Source of the DNA: Planctomycetales bacterium
Lineage (GTDB): Bacteria > Planctomycetota > Planctomycetia > Planctomycetales > Planctomycetaceae
NCBI GenBank assembly: GCA_026400835.1
Contig: JAPLOA010000071.1
Location: forward strand, 60,660 to 124,659
Reading direction: 5' to 3'
DNA length: 64,000 nt
In this document: positions 31,310 to 41,190 of the stretch, piece by piece
How the letters are laid out: each line of letters opens with the position of its first letter
How positions within the stretch are numbered: the stretch's first letter is position 1
The notes under the pieces: model-generated
What the model saw: only the letters and a program-made list of their open reading frames with translations
Told to the model about the DNA's origin: nothing
The model's database searches: none
Position numbers and translations under genes: made by a program

Positions 31310-31993
31310 ATGTCGCCGACCATTCTTGTGATTGAAGATGAACAGTCGATTGCCGACGTGGTCATCTACAACCTGCAAAAAGAGGGTTACAGCGTTCATT
31401 GGGAACGTGAGGGACGCAGCGGACTCGCTCGTTGTCAGTCTCTGCTGCCCGATCTTTGTGTTCTGGATCTGATGCTGCCGGGCATTGACGGGCTGCAGAT
31501 CTGTCGGTTGCTTAAGGCCGACTCTCGGACAAAGTCTATCCCCGTCATGATGCTGACCGCTCGCAGTGCCGAGACCGACGAGATCGTCGGCTTTAACATG
31601 GGCGCTGATGATTATGTGACGAAGCCGTTTCGAGTCCAGCCGCTGATTCACCGTATCAAAGCCCTGCTCCGCAGAACAGAAACGGCCGAAGCCGGAAAGA
31701 ACTATCTAAGCCTGCATGGCGTTGAGATCGATCGTTCGACTCACTCTGCCAAATTCAATGGAGTAGAACTCGATCTGACGCCGACTGAATTCCGGATGCT
31801 CTGGACACTCATGTCTCAGCCGGGCCGTCCATTCTCTCGCAACGAATTGATGGAGACGTCTCGTGGCGAAGATGCGAACTCTCTGGAACGCACGATCGAT
31901 GTCCATGTGCGGTCACTCCGCAAAAAGCTGGGTGATACTCCGGACCTGATCGAAACGGTGCGAGGCATCGGTTATCGCTTTCTGCGAAAATAA
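31310..31993 (+). CDS. phoB: Response regulator PhoB-like (OmpR family)
   Basis: A 227-residue transcription regulator. The receiver domain (about 4-120) has the acidic pair at residues 10-11, the phosphoacceptor Asp53 (VLDLMLPG), a Thr in MLTARSA and Lys in DDYVTKPF. The C-terminal winged helix (about 130-227) contains LTPTEFRML and RTIDVHVRSLRKKLG. It closes the phosphate cluster, with phoR at the other end, so the two-component pair is split around the transporter genes. The assignment rests on this context. Confidence 0.92.
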   Translation: MSPTILVIEDEQSIADVVIYNLQKEGYSVHWEREGRSGLARCQSLLPDLCVLDLMLPGIDGLQICRLLKADSRTKSIPVMMLTARSAETDEIVGFNMGADDYVTKPFRVQPLIHRIKALLRRTETAEAGKNYLSLHGVEIDRSTHSAKFNGVELDLTPTEFRMLWTLMSQPGRPFSRNELMETSRGEDANSLERTIDVHVRSLRKKLGDTPDLIETVRGIGYRFLRK

Positions 31994-32153
31994 TCGGGCG
32001 TTATTCTCTGCCGATCACACAGCAAAACATCGCCGCTGTCGGCTGCAAAACTGCGAATAAGCGTTCCCAATCAGCATTTGGGTCCCAGCCGTCGATAGGT
32101 TATCCTGGTGACGATAGCCGTTGATTCCGTCACTGCCGGAAGGAAAAGCAACC

Positions 32154-33311
32154 GTGAAAATCTCGCAGCTCGAAGTCTTCGTGATCGGTGATGGCCCCGA
32201 GATTGACCCTGATAAAGGCGGCATCGAGCCTCTGGCATGTCTTCGTGTTCATACCGACGAAGGGATAACAGGACTATCGGAAGTTTTCCGCGTTCCTCCG
32301 GGCGTTGTGCAGGCCGCTGTGGGTGACTCACAAACCCATTTTGGACGACTTCTGATTGGCCAGGAGATCACTCATCCCGAACGCCTGTGGCAACACATGT
32401 GGAATGCGCTGATGCATACGAATCGGCGTGGCTGGGAGATCATCATCCTGGGAGCACTTGATGTCGCAATCTGGGACATCTATGGCCAGATGCTCAACCA
32501 GCCTGTCTGGAAATTGCTGGGCGGAGTTCAACGAGGGCCATTTCAGTCAACAGTCGGCTCAACCGTCGAAGTGATTCCGTACTGCACACTGGTCTCGGAC
32601 GTGTGGGGCGGCGAGGCTATGTTCTCGCAGCAGGTAGCCCGAGCCGAATCGCTGGCTTCCATGGGCTACAGAGCGTTCAAAGTTGAACCCATGATGTCAT
32701 CCCCCGGTGATGTCGTCGAACTCGCTCGTCGCTGCCGCAAAGCCATCGGAGACGACCTCGCGTTGATGGTTGATGTGGGCTATCTGTTCAATGATGTTCC
32801 TACGGCGGTTCGTATTTGTCGAGAACTTGAAGAACTCAACCTCTCATTCTTTGAGACCCCTTTTCCGGTCGACAACCCTGAGCCTTATGCAAAACTGGCG
32901 GCCAAGACCTGCATTCCACTTGCGATGGGCGAGCATGGCGTCACGCGTTGGGAGTTTTTGGACATGATGGACCGCGGCAGCGTGACAGTCGTGCAACCCT
33001 ACATGACAACCTGCGGAGGACTCACGGAAGCCAAACGCATCGTGGAACTGGCTCTCCCACGCGGAGCCCAGGTGTGCCCGGGTAACTGGTCCACACAGAT
33101 TCTCGGCGCCGCCTCCGTGCACCTGGCAACATACTCGCCGATTACACCCTTCATCGAGTTCGCTCCGGCGGAAGTGTTTGAATCGCCGCTTCGTCGAGAA
33201 CTCCAGATCGCTGGATTTCCGGTCATCAACGGGGCGATCAATATCCCAACCAGACCAGGCATCGGATATGAGATCCCGGACGACGTGCTGGCCGCCTTCA
33301 GAATGGGATGA
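32154..33311 (+). CDS. Enolase-superfamily enzyme (mandelate racemase/muconate lactonising type)
   Basis: A 385-residue TIM-barrel enzyme acting on a carboxylate substrate through an enediolate. A GTG start at 32154 is chosen because GGAAGG lies ten bases upstream. An N-terminal capping domain is followed by the barrel, with FKVEP (in the KxK region), metal ligands in MVDVGYLF, FFETPF and MGEHGVTRWEF, and a downstream PGNWST loop. The KVE motif is not the usual KxK, so the catalytic base may differ. Likely a sugar-acid dehydratase or related enzyme; substrate unknown. Confidence 0.85.
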   Translation: MKISQLEVFVIGDGPEIDPDKGGIEPLACLRVHTDEGITGLSEVFRVPPGVVQAAVGDSQTHFGRLLIGQEITHPERLWQHMWNALMHTNRRGWEIIILGALDVAIWDIYGQMLNQPVWKLLGGVQRGPFQSTVGSTVEVIPYCTLVSDVWGGEAMFSQQVARAESLASMGYRAFKVEPMMSSPGDVVELARRCRKAIGDDLALMVDVGYLFNDVPTAVRICRELEELNLSFFETPFPVDNPEPYAKLAAKTCIPLAMGEHGVTRWEFLDMMDRGSVTVVQPYMTTCGGLTEAKRIVELALPRGAQVCPGNWSTQILGAASVHLATYSPITPFIEFAPAEVFESPLRRELQIAGFPVINGAINIPTRPGIGYEIPDDVLAAFRMG

Positions 33312-33378
33312 AGCCAGTCTCATCCATCAGCTTCATGCGCGTTGAGATTTCCCGGAAGTCGCAGGGTCCGCAAACATT

Positions 33379-33960
33379 TCACCGGGCGTTGGTCAGCAGG
33401 TAAGCCTGAATTCCGTCCAACACCATTTGCACGGACATCATGACCAGCAGCATTCCCATCAGCCGCTCCATGGCTCGCGAACCGCGATGGCCAAGAAACG
33501 CGTAGATCGCCGGTGAGAGTGTCAGGATCAGAGCCGAGATTGTTCCAGCGATCAGGACCGCCATCGCGACCGTCCAACGATCATGCTTTTCCGCAAGCAG
33601 CAGAATCAGTGAGATCGTGCTGGGGCCGGCAATAAACGGCATCGCAATCGGAACAATGACGGGATCGCCCACGTCCTCTTCATCAACAATGCGCCGAGCC
33701 GGAAACACCATCCCCATGGCAATCATGAAGAGCACAATTCCGCCCGCTATGCCCAATGCATAGGGCTTCAACCCCAGCGCGGACATGATTGGGCCGCCCG
33801 CGAAAACAGAGGCCAACAGGATCAGTATCGCGATAAGACTCTCGCGCAGCATCACATTTCGGCGTTTCTTCCCGTCCAGATTGTGAAGCAGTGAATTGAT
33901 CGTGACCAGATTCCCGAAAGGATCCAGGACGATAAACAAAAGCAGGACTACTTGCAGCAT
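33379..33960 (-). CDS. MarC family integral membrane protein
   Basis: A 193-residue inner-membrane protein with six predicted spans. The MarC pattern includes an N-terminal LDPFGN motif, GLKPYALGIAGGIVLFMIAMGMV, and VPIAMPFIAGPSTISLILLLAE. Length is slightly short of typical. Its function is not settled in any organism. It converges with the enolase-superfamily gene and diverges from the PDZ gene. Confidence 0.9.
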   Translation of the reverse strand: MLQVVLLLFIVLDPFGNLVTINSLLHNLDGKKRRNVMLRESLIAILILLASVFAGGPIMSALGLKPYALGIAGGIVLFMIAMGMVFPARRIVDEEDVGDPVIVPIAMPFIAGPSTISLILLLAEKHDRWTVAMAVLIAGTISALILTLSPAIYAFLGHRGSRAMERLMGMLLVMMSVQMVLDGIQAYLLTNAR

Positions 33961-34126
33961 AAGTCACGTTTTCAGTCTGGTCAGACGACCGAGCATCCGG
34001 GATCAACTCTGCAACCACTGTACAATCCTTTCGACAACCTGTCTTATGGAATCCCCGGTCTTGCGGAACGAGAGCTATCCGGAAACAATGCAGGACATAC
34101 TGTTTCTCAACAGGAGTTTACGTTCC

Positions 34127-35218
34127 ATGAAATCCTGCCGAGTGTTTTCCCGCATGCTGCGGTTCTTCCTTCTCTCCATGTTGCTGCCTTTCACAGCAGC
34201 AACCGTAGTCGGCGACCCACCTCAAGTCGAGGAGACACCTGCTAGCAGCGGCCGTTCGCCCGAGACGTTAGCGGAAACCCGTGTTTCGGAGGAAGTCGCG
34301 CAACTGATCGCTGATCTTGGTTCTCCGGAGTTTGGTCGCCGACAGGCTGCCGTCGCCACGCTTCGTGATGCCAAAGATCGACAACTGCAGGAGATCTGCC
34401 AGGTTCTGGAAACAGGAACAGAGAGCGAGTCGACTCGGAGGATCATCGAAGTCCTTGAACTTCGCTACGAACAAGCCGCTTTGAATACCGACGATGTCCG
34501 CATTACGTCAGAGGCCCTTGAAAAATCAGCGCATTCAGAGCGATGGTTTGTTTCCGAAACGTCCCGCGACGTTCTTGACCGCCATTGGCAGCGCCGGACT
34601 GAAATTGCCGTGGTCGAACTGGTGTCGATGAACGTGCCGCTTTCTCCCAAAGATCCGTCAGAACTTTGGAGACAGAGTCCCGATGCTCCGCCGCAGATGT
34701 TCGGACAGGCTGATCCAACATCATCGCGACATCTGAAGATCTATATCGATAAGAACTGGCCCGGCAACGATCGAGCCTTTGAACTGCTGAGGCGATTGGA
34801 CTCGCTTCAGACAGAATCGTTTATGACTCAGCCTCGTTTGGTTTCCATTTACCTGATCGATGGCCATCCTCTGGCGATCGAACAGGTCGCGATTCTCAAG
34901 GGCACTTTCGGGGACACTCAAATTGCAGAACGCGGACGAGTTTGTCTCGGTGTTCTGAACGAACCACGATTTGGCGTTGAAGAAGGAATTCTGGTGGGAA
35001 GCGTTCAGAAGGGTTCTTCCGCCGACGCAGCCGGGATTAGTTCAGGAGATTTAATTGTCGCGATGAATGGCAAGAAGCTGACGGACTTTGATCAGCTCGT
35101 GACTCAGCTTCGAAGTTTCGATGTCGGCGACAAGATCATGCTCCACATTCGAAGCAGTGGGCTTCAGGATGAAGGCGGTTCGCGAAGTGTCGAGGTCACT
35201 CTGAAGGGCTGGCATTAG
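34127..35218 (+). CDS. Exported PDZ-domain protein with HEAT-like repeats
   Basis: A 363-residue exported protein. I choose ATG 34127 (MKSCRVFSRMLRFFLL) with CAGGAG ten bases upstream. The signal peptide (about 1-30) would be cut after AATVVGD or nearby. The middle (about 50-150) looks like two armadillo/HEAT helices (VAQLIADLGSPEFGRRQAAVATL). A C-terminal PDZ domain (about 270-350) has LGV, GSSADAAGISSGDLIVAMNGK and LVTQLRSFDVGDKI. No protease domain is attached, so it is probably a binding or scaffolding protein in the periplasm. Confidence 0.85.
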   Translation: MKSCRVFSRMLRFFLLSMLLPFTAATVVGDPPQVEETPASSGRSPETLAETRVSEEVAQLIADLGSPEFGRRQAAVATLRDAKDRQLQEICQVLETGTESESTRRIIEVLELRYEQAALNTDDVRITSEALEKSAHSERWFVSETSRDVLDRHWQRRTEIAVVELVSMNVPLSPKDPSELWRQSPDAPPQMFGQADPTSSRHLKIYIDKNWPGNDRAFELLRRLDSLQTESFMTQPRLVSIYLIDGHPLAIEQVAILKGTFGDTQIAERGRVCLGVLNEPRFGVEEGILVGSVQKGSSADAAGISSGDLIVAMNGKKLTDFDQLVTQLRSFDVGDKIMLHIRSSGLQDEGGSRSVEVTLKGWH

Positions 35219-35267
35219 TTTCCGCGTTTTCTTGCCGCCGCCTCGAACAACGCTCGAACTCGACGTC

Positions 35268-35924
35268 ATGAATCACGCGGCTGGAAGACTATCTCCATTG
35301 CCCTGCCCTGATCACCGCAAATCGATCCGACCTGCACAAAGGATTGCAACCATTACTTCGGCCGATTCCAGCCCCAGTTCGCTCAAGGTCGTCTCAGGAG
35401 GCCAGACCGGCGTCGACCGCGCTGCGCTTGATGCTGCCATGGAGCTGGGGTTCGAAGTTGGAGGCTGGTGTCCTCGAGATCGCCGTTCGGAAGATGGGGC
35501 GGTGCCGACGAAGTATCCACTCCGAGAGACAGCGGCTCGCTCTTACGCCGTTCGGACCGAGTGGAACGTGCGAGATTCGGACGGCACTCTGATCCTCGTA
35601 CTCAACGAAATCTCCAGCGGCACTCGACTCACGGTTGATGCCGCAAAGTCACATGGCAAACCGCTGAAGATTGAATATCTTGCGGCACAAAAATCACAGG
35701 GTCTGCTGACGGCCGATGCGTCTCTTTCGGAAAAGATAACGTCGGTCGGCGAATGGATTCATCGCGAAAAAATCCGCATACTGAACATCGCCGGACCACG
35801 AGGAAGTTCTTCCGAGGACATGTACCCCAGAGCCAAAGAATTCGTAATTGCAGTACTTCAAACGTTGCAGCCTGCGATGGCAATCGCCAAAACGTCAGCA
35901 ACAAAGCGCCGCAGAAAGAAGTAG
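35268..35924 (+). CDS. Putative molybdenum carrier / YpsA-like SLOG protein
   Basis: A 218-residue cytoplasmic protein. The ATG at 35268 has no strong ribosome site. The core starts at LKVVSGGQTGVDRAALDAAMELG, a Rossmann-type nucleotide-binding loop, followed by GWCPRDRRSEDG, TEWNVRDSDGTLIL and NIAGPRGSSS. This is the pattern of the putative molybdenum carrier family. A molybdenum role is only a family label; nucleotide or metabolite binding is more certain. The tail is Lys/Arg-rich. Confidence 0.8.
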   Translation: MNHAAGRLSPLPCPDHRKSIRPAQRIATITSADSSPSSLKVVSGGQTGVDRAALDAAMELGFEVGGWCPRDRRSEDGAVPTKYPLRETAARSYAVRTEWNVRDSDGTLILVLNEISSGTRLTVDAAKSHGKPLKIEYLAAQKSQGLLTADASLSEKITSVGEWIHREKIRILNIAGPRGSSSEDMYPRAKEFVIAVLQTLQPAMAIAKTSATKRRRKK

Positions 35925-36145
35925 TGGGAAGTTGGACAGAATCGAGTAAGTGTCTAAAACGTTCATCATGGGTTGAGCGACGTCCGTGGTGGTCGGAAAA
36001 GTCAAAACAGTGAATTGCAGTAACCTCGACGCTCAGGAATCCCGACTCGCTGAGTTCGTCTGCTGTTTAACGCCCCAGTTGTTGGCTCCGTTATAAAGAA
36101 TCCCGAGCTGATTTTCATTATTAGATGCAAATAGGAACAATGTTC

Positions 36146-37396
36146 ATGCGAATCCTGTCAGCCCTGTTTTGTTCTCTCATCATCACGATCCCAGCCGTTC
36201 TTTGTGCGGCGGATCGAGCAGAATGGACTCAGTGGAGAGGACCTTCACGCACATGTGCCATTACAGCAGCCCCATGGCCTGAAACGCTGGATGAAAATTC
36301 GCTCGTTGAGATGTACCGCATTCCTTTGCAGTCAAGCTACTCCGGCCCGATCGTGACGGCTGACAAAGTGTTCGTCACGGAAACGGTCGACAAAGAAAAG
36401 GAAGTCGTCAAAGCGCTGGACCGAGAGACCGGTAAAGAACTCTGGAGCGTCGAATGGCCCGGCGCTATGACTGTACCGTTTTTCGCAGCCTCCAACGGGA
36501 GCTGGATTCGTTCGACACCGATTTACGACGGACAAAAGCTCTATGTCGCAGGAATGGTTGACGAACTGGTCGCACTGGATGGAGCGACTGGAAAAGAGGC
36601 CTGGCGAATCGACTTTAAGAAGGAATTCGGAACGAATGGTCAGACATTCGGCTCCGTTTGTTCGCCTTTGATCGACGGTGGCTTCCTGTTTGTGCAGACA
36701 TCGGGTGGACTGGTGAAGATCGACTGTTCTTCCGGGGCCATCGTCTGGAGAAGTCTCAAAGAGGAAGGCGGAATGATGGGTGGAGCCTTTTCATCGCCGG
36801 TACTTTCCGACGTTGCAGGCACTCGACAACTGGTCGTTCAGACACGTGCACGATTGTGCGGTGTTGATGCTGAAAAAGGCACGGAGCTTTGGACCATCGA
36901 TATCCCGTCATTTCGCGACATGAACATTCTCACCCCAACCGTGATTGGCAATCGCATCTTCACCAGCAGCTACGGCGGCGGTGCGACACTTTATGAGATC
37001 AAGAAAGCCGCTCCAGGTTCTGCCACCGAGTTTGAAGCCACGCAAGTCTGGAAGAATACCACCGAAGCCTACATGTCTTCTCCGGTTGTCATCGACGAAA
37101 AGATCTATCTTCATCTGCGAAACAAACGATTCAGCTGCATTGATCCTCAGAGCGGTGAGTCGCTGTGGCGAACGACTCCCTTCGGCGATTACTGGAGCAT
37201 CGTCGCCAATGGACCGAAACTCCTCGTGCTGGATTCAGCCGGTGATCTGATTTTGATAAATGCCAACCCCACAGAGTATTCCCAACTGTCGTCTCGACAC
37301 GTCAGCGATGCATCTACGTGGGCTCATCTGGCCGTCGCAGATGATCAGGTCTTTGTGCGTGCTCTGGATGCGTTGATTGTTTATCGCTGGAAGTAG
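36146..37396 (+). CDS. Exported PQQ-type beta-propeller protein
   Basis: A 416-residue exported protein. ATG 36146 is preferred (TAGGAA upstream, signal peptide MRILSALFCSLIITIPAVLCAAD). The mature protein has blades with W-x-x-x-G-like repeats: EWTQWRGPSRT, LDRETGKELWSVEW, LDGATGKEAWRID, DAEKGTELWTID and DPQSGESLWRTT. This type is abundant in Planctomycetota. It has no recognisable enzymatic domain. A copy of the dispersed palindromic repeat begins 17 bp after its stop. Confidence 0.88.
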   Translation: MRILSALFCSLIITIPAVLCAADRAEWTQWRGPSRTCAITAAPWPETLDENSLVEMYRIPLQSSYSGPIVTADKVFVTETVDKEKEVVKALDRETGKELWSVEWPGAMTVPFFAASNGSWIRSTPIYDGQKLYVAGMVDELVALDGATGKEAWRIDFKKEFGTNGQTFGSVCSPLIDGGFLFVQTSGGLVKIDCSSGAIVWRSLKEEGGMMGGAFSSPVLSDVAGTRQLVVQTRARLCGVDAEKGTELWTIDIPSFRDMNILTPTVIGNRIFTSSYGGGATLYEIKKAAPGSATEFEATQVWKNTTEAYMSSPVVIDEKIYLHLRNKRFSCIDPQSGESLWRTTPFGDYWSIVANGPKLLVLDSAGDLILINANPTEYSQLSSRHVSDASTWAHLAVADDQVFVRALDALIVYRWK

Positions 37397-37413
37397 TGTC
37401 GATTGAGCATTTC

Positions 37414-37477
37414 GTTTAACGGCAAGCCGCAGGCGGAGGCGAAAGTAAACAATGACGTCGCCAGCTTGCCGTTAAAC
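37414..37477. repeat. Dispersed near-palindromic repeat, copy 1
   Basis: 64 bp. The outer 14 bp (GTTTAACGGCAAGC) are exactly repeated in inverted form at the far end. Arm A (left) continues CGCAGGCGGAGGCGA. Arm B is diverged inside. It lies 17 bp after the stop of the PQQ propeller gene. It is homologous to the copies at 51547-51610 and 63832-63893. Confidence 0.9.
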
Positions 37478-37591
37478 TATTGGATCAGCAAACCCCCGGG
37501 AAACGGCCAGCCGCTCAGAGCAAGCAACTGGGAAAAGCAGATCAGCCGCCGGTAACTGCAGGCCTATGTTTCGACGCCCAAAGCAGTCAAC

Positions 37592-37630
37592 AAAAAATGG
37601 CCGTGATCAGTTTGACCTGACCACGGCCAT
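37592..37630 (-). terminator. Strong rho-independent terminator, minus strand
   Basis: A 14-bp stem with one wobble pair (37597-37610 with 37617-37630), six-base loop, followed in the minus-strand transcript by six T residues (37597-37592). It would end transcription from the DUF4380 gene, whose stop is about 290 bp upstream. Confidence 0.75.
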
Positions 37631-37923
37631 GAGGGCTTCAGAGTTGTCCTGAACTGCGAACGGTGGATGCTGTGCGAGACAGTCGAGGATCGAGTCATGT
37701 TAAACATGCACTCTTATTGATCCGGGTCTACGCGGTTGGTTTGAGATCTCCGTCGGGGTTACAGAGGACAGGTCTGAAATGACCGGGTCGTCTTTCGACG
37801 GCCAAGCTTCCTTACGCAGTTTAATCGGCGATCGTTATTCGTTCCTACAGGAAGATTGCCGCCAACTCCGTTATTCTTGAATGGCACGATGTTTGCCATT
37901 TCGACTGAAAGCCGCTGATTCAA

Positions 37924-38901
37924 CTACTTGAACCGCTCCATGGCTGCTTTCAGATCATTCAGATCCGCCTCACTGTTTTCCGGATACTTCATATCGGCCA
38001 GCCACCAATCTTCGGTGAAACTCGCTGACTCCCCGGGCTGCAATCGCTCACGTGGTCCAATCGGCTCCAGTTCAATCATGTCGCCGTCCGGATACCAAAC
38101 GGAAACGGTCAGTCCGGCGGCTTCGTTGTAAACGCGATCAGGGAACGTCCTGAACCGCTTCAGGAACAGCAGATCGTTGGGGGCCAGATACGCAATCGTC
38201 CCGGCATAACTGTCGAAGCCCAGCTTCGGTTTTCGAGGAGCCTTCAGGATCTCAACAAATCCTTCACGCACGCGAATGCTGGGATCCTCGGGTTTCATAT
38301 TGATCAGCGAGCCTTCTTCATACATCACGTAGCTGTTGGGAAATCGACTGGGCTGCGTTAGTGGAATCAGACAGATTCCCCTTCCCACGGCAAACGTGCG
38401 ACTCCAATGACACCATTCGGTTGTGCTGTTCGAAATGTTATGAATCGTCTGAGTACACGAGAGTTTTGTGGTCGACGCATCCAGCACGAAATCACGAACA
38501 AGTCTTGTCCCGGTTGAAGAATCATCAGGACTTGTCAAACGGGCATGACGAGGTCCGATGATCTCGCCTTTCCATGCTCCACTCCACAGCATTTTTCTCT
38601 GTGGAATCACCAACTCCGGCCCGATATCAAAGCGACCAGCCGACCCCTGAGGCGGATCGCCGGGCTTCCACGATTTCTCCGCATCCGAAAGATACAGACT
38701 GTTCTTGCCCTTCAACGAGTACTCAAGTACTCGACCACCAACCTCTGGACACAGCACGACCTTGACCGACGAGTTTGTCAGTTCGATGGCCGAGGCATAT
38801 CCGAAGTAAGTGATGACCTTCGCGCCTTCGAAATCCGCTCCGGCTGCCAAGGCAGCGGACGATGCCAGAAAAAGACTGGCTAAAACAACTGATCGAATCA
38901 T
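37924..38901 (-). CDS. Exported DUF4380-type protein
   Basis: A 325-residue exported protein. ATG 38901 (MIRSVVLASLFLASSAALAAG) has AGGA upstream and gives a clear signal peptide of about 20 residues. The body is beta-rich with VVLCPEVGGRVLEYSLKGKNSLY, resembling sugar-mutarotase-like folds of the DUF4380 family, then FDIGPELVIPQRKMLWSG and FTEDWWLADM near the end. Function is not established; carbohydrate binding is plausible. It reads toward the spacer with the terminator. Confidence 0.8.
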   Translation of the reverse strand: MIRSVVLASLFLASSAALAAGADFEGAKVITYFGYASAIELTNSSVKVVLCPEVGGRVLEYSLKGKNSLYLSDAEKSWKPGDPPQGSAGRFDIGPELVIPQRKMLWSGAWKGEIIGPRHARLTSPDDSSTGTRLVRDFVLDASTTKLSCTQTIHNISNSTTEWCHWSRTFAVGRGICLIPLTQPSRFPNSYVMYEEGSLINMKPEDPSIRVREGFVEILKAPRKPKLGFDSYAGTIAYLAPNDLLFLKRFRTFPDRVYNEAAGLTVSVWYPDGDMIELEPIGPRERLQPGESASFTEDWWLADMKYPENSEADLNDLKAAMERFK

Positions 38902-39080
38902 GAGTGGTCCTGTGTGGGTTGAGTTCCATTCTGAATCGTCACAGAAGGCCAATGCCATCTGCCAAACGAACAGGGATGGTCTCAGAATGTCACACAGGAG
39001 CAAGAGTCAGACGCCAATGACTTCTGTTCAAAGTGTTTGAAGGAACTCCATCGTGATCCCTCACAGTGAAACCCATCACA

Positions 39081-40934
39081 TCATTGAGGCCGATGCCACT
39101 CCAGACGCACAAACTCGGGAGCAGGACCGCGCCACGGAGAGGATTGCTTCCCAAGGCCATCATTGAAGCCGGCGCACATCCCGAGCAGATCCAGTTGAGA
39201 CCACGACTTCAGTGGACCGTCACCTTCCTTCAGACCTCGAAAGTCACTCAACTCGAAAAGGATTTCCTGCTCCCCTGCACTGCCCTGAATTTCTCGAGTA
39301 CACGCGAATGTTCTCCGGGGACCTCGGTAGTTTCTCCATTCATTCTCGACCAGCACGACAGAAAAATGATTCGTCTCTGGCATCGTTAAAGTTAAACGCA
39401 ACCGATCACCTTCAGCTCCCCTCCAGACTGGATCACTCACTTTACGCGTCCAAAGTTCACGTAGACTGACATGCCCGCCATTGAGCTCATACCAATCTCT
39501 GAGTCCGTTTGAGAAATCGTCGATGACGTTCCCGGCTGCGACACTGATCAAGGGCTTCTCATGCTGCAGCGTCTGCGATGTGATTGTCTGGAACTTACTG
39601 CTCAGGCAGAACTGTGGGATGGGCTCACTCATCCCCGGAATCTGCTTCATCGACTCGTCCTTCGGTAATCTGTAGTACACATTACTGAAGGCAAACAGCG
39701 GAAGATCCAGCGAGTGTAAAGGCAACTTTGCTTCAAAGGCGTCGCCATTGCGAATCACATCGGCACTTCGCCAGAACCGTGCACGAGGATCCGGATCCAC
39801 ACTATAGAAAATCTCGCATCGTTCAACCGGCCATAAGTGATCAGGAATCACCTGGATCGAAGGAACCTCCCGAGCCCGCAGTGTCAATTCGGTTTCCGGA
39901 GTCTCCGGAAGCGAAGGGGCATCTTTCAGATAATGGTCCAGCCACAACAGCATGGTCACGGCGACTTCGGGCGAGAGTCGATGATTGTGATGCGGTGTCC
40001 AGGCGTAACGAATCGGCTGATTCTGAATCAACTCGCTGGTTCGATAAACATCGTCCATCCATCCATGAAAATCATTCGTCGCACTGCGATGCAGAACAGG
40101 ACACCGAATCAATGGGGCGTAACTTTCAAAGCTGAGCGTTCGACGAAAGACGTCCAGATCACCATGAATATGTTCCTGCTGCCCTGCGCCTCCATCAAGA
40201 AACGAATGTTTCTCCCAGCGCCATCCCTGACCTCCGACCGCAGGGACGGCGACTTTGACTCGATTATCCGCGCCTGCCACATACATTGTGAGATTACCGC
40301 CCATAGAGAAGCCATGCACTCCCAGCCGCTCAGGATCAACGTCCGGCTGCTGTTCCAGAAACGTCAGGCCTCGACGGCATCCCAGGGTCAACAGATACCA
40401 ATTGTTGTTCTTCGGATGCTCAACGTCTTCGAAGTATTGTTTTGGGCCAGGCAACATGCTGAAGTAACCCGCAACGTTGAGCTGCGTCGGATCGACCGCT
40501 CCCCAATCTGTGTTTGGTTCGTTTTCCTTTGCCCCTTCCACGGAGTTGATCGGAGCCTGGCCATTTCCCGAGCCGCCCCAGTTCACCGACAGCCCTGCGT
40601 ACCCACGAGCAACCAGGAGCTTGACTTCGCTGAGCGATCCACGCTGACCACCTCCATGAATATGCATCACTCCAGGAAATTTCTGCCCTGACGTCTTCGG
40701 AAACCCATAGATCGCCGTCATTCGAGCCGGCTGGCCCTTGAACGTCCCGACGAGAAATCTGACATGGCGAAAGACACCTTCGTCTTCCTGCCATTCACGA
40801 ATAATTTCCGTCTCAAGAGGATCCTGTCGAGGGTCAAAGTCGGCCCACAGTTCCTGAACGCTTGCTGGCTGTTGAGCAATCGTGGGCTGACACAAGATTA
40901 ACGAAAGAAACGCAAACAACAGAAATCGACGCAT
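39081..40934 (-). CDS. Exported alpha/beta hydrolase, acetyl xylan esterase-like
   Basis: A 617-residue exported hydrolase. ATG 40934 (MRRFLLFAFLSLILCQPTIAQ) gives a signal peptide. The alpha/beta hydrolase core has an oxyanion HIHGGGQRG loop and the nucleophile elbow GVHGFSMGGN. The catalytic His is probably in HHNHRLSPEV. A C-terminal beta-rich extension (about 430-617) follows, with FSNGLRDWYELNGGHVSLR resembling a carbohydrate-binding or lectin-like part. It follows the DUF4380 gene upstream in the same direction. Polysaccharide de-esterification is inferred. Confidence 0.82.
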   Translation of the reverse strand: MRRFLLFAFLSLILCQPTIAQQPASVQELWADFDPRQDPLETEIIREWQEDEGVFRHVRFLVGTFKGQPARMTAIYGFPKTSGQKFPGVMHIHGGGQRGSLSEVKLLVARGYAGLSVNWGGSGNGQAPINSVEGAKENEPNTDWGAVDPTQLNVAGYFSMLPGPKQYFEDVEHPKNNNWYLLTLGCRRGLTFLEQQPDVDPERLGVHGFSMGGNLTMYVAGADNRVKVAVPAVGGQGWRWEKHSFLDGGAGQQEHIHGDLDVFRRTLSFESYAPLIRCPVLHRSATNDFHGWMDDVYRTSELIQNQPIRYAWTPHHNHRLSPEVAVTMLLWLDHYLKDAPSLPETPETELTLRAREVPSIQVIPDHLWPVERCEIFYSVDPDPRARFWRSADVIRNGDAFEAKLPLHSLDLPLFAFSNVYYRLPKDESMKQIPGMSEPIPQFCLSSKFQTITSQTLQHEKPLISVAAGNVIDDFSNGLRDWYELNGGHVSLRELWTRKVSDPVWRGAEGDRLRLTLTMPETNHFSVVLVENEWRNYRGPRRTFACTREIQGSAGEQEILFELSDFRGLKEGDGPLKSWSQLDLLGMCAGFNDGLGKQSSPWRGPAPEFVRLEWHRPQ

Positions 40935-41190
40935 GGAAACTCTTTCGCTATCAATAGTTCGTTGGCCAACGATTAAGTCATGAAGGTAGCCACAGCGTTT
41001 ATGACGAACTGAACCTGGCGAAAACGATCCGTTCGATTTTTCACGGACCGTAACACTCGTCGACACGCTCTGACTTACATACTCTAGTCAACATGGGCGT
41101 CAGACGATGAGTTTCGATGCCGTCCGTGTCAAAAGTTTATTCACACGCTCACTGATTCAATTTGCCGCTCTGTACTTTCGGAAGTGGAAC

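Larger units (their letters stand above)
37397..37923. other. Spacer with repeat, terminator and palindrome, no gene
   Basis: 527 bp without a reading frame that I accept. It contains a copy of the dispersed 64-bp near-palindrome, a strong minus-strand terminator (37592-37630), and a palindromic site (37692-37713; CATGTT-A-AACATG core). The part from 37640 to 37923 may be a long 3' UTR of the DUF4380 gene or a small RNA. Confidence 0.6.
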
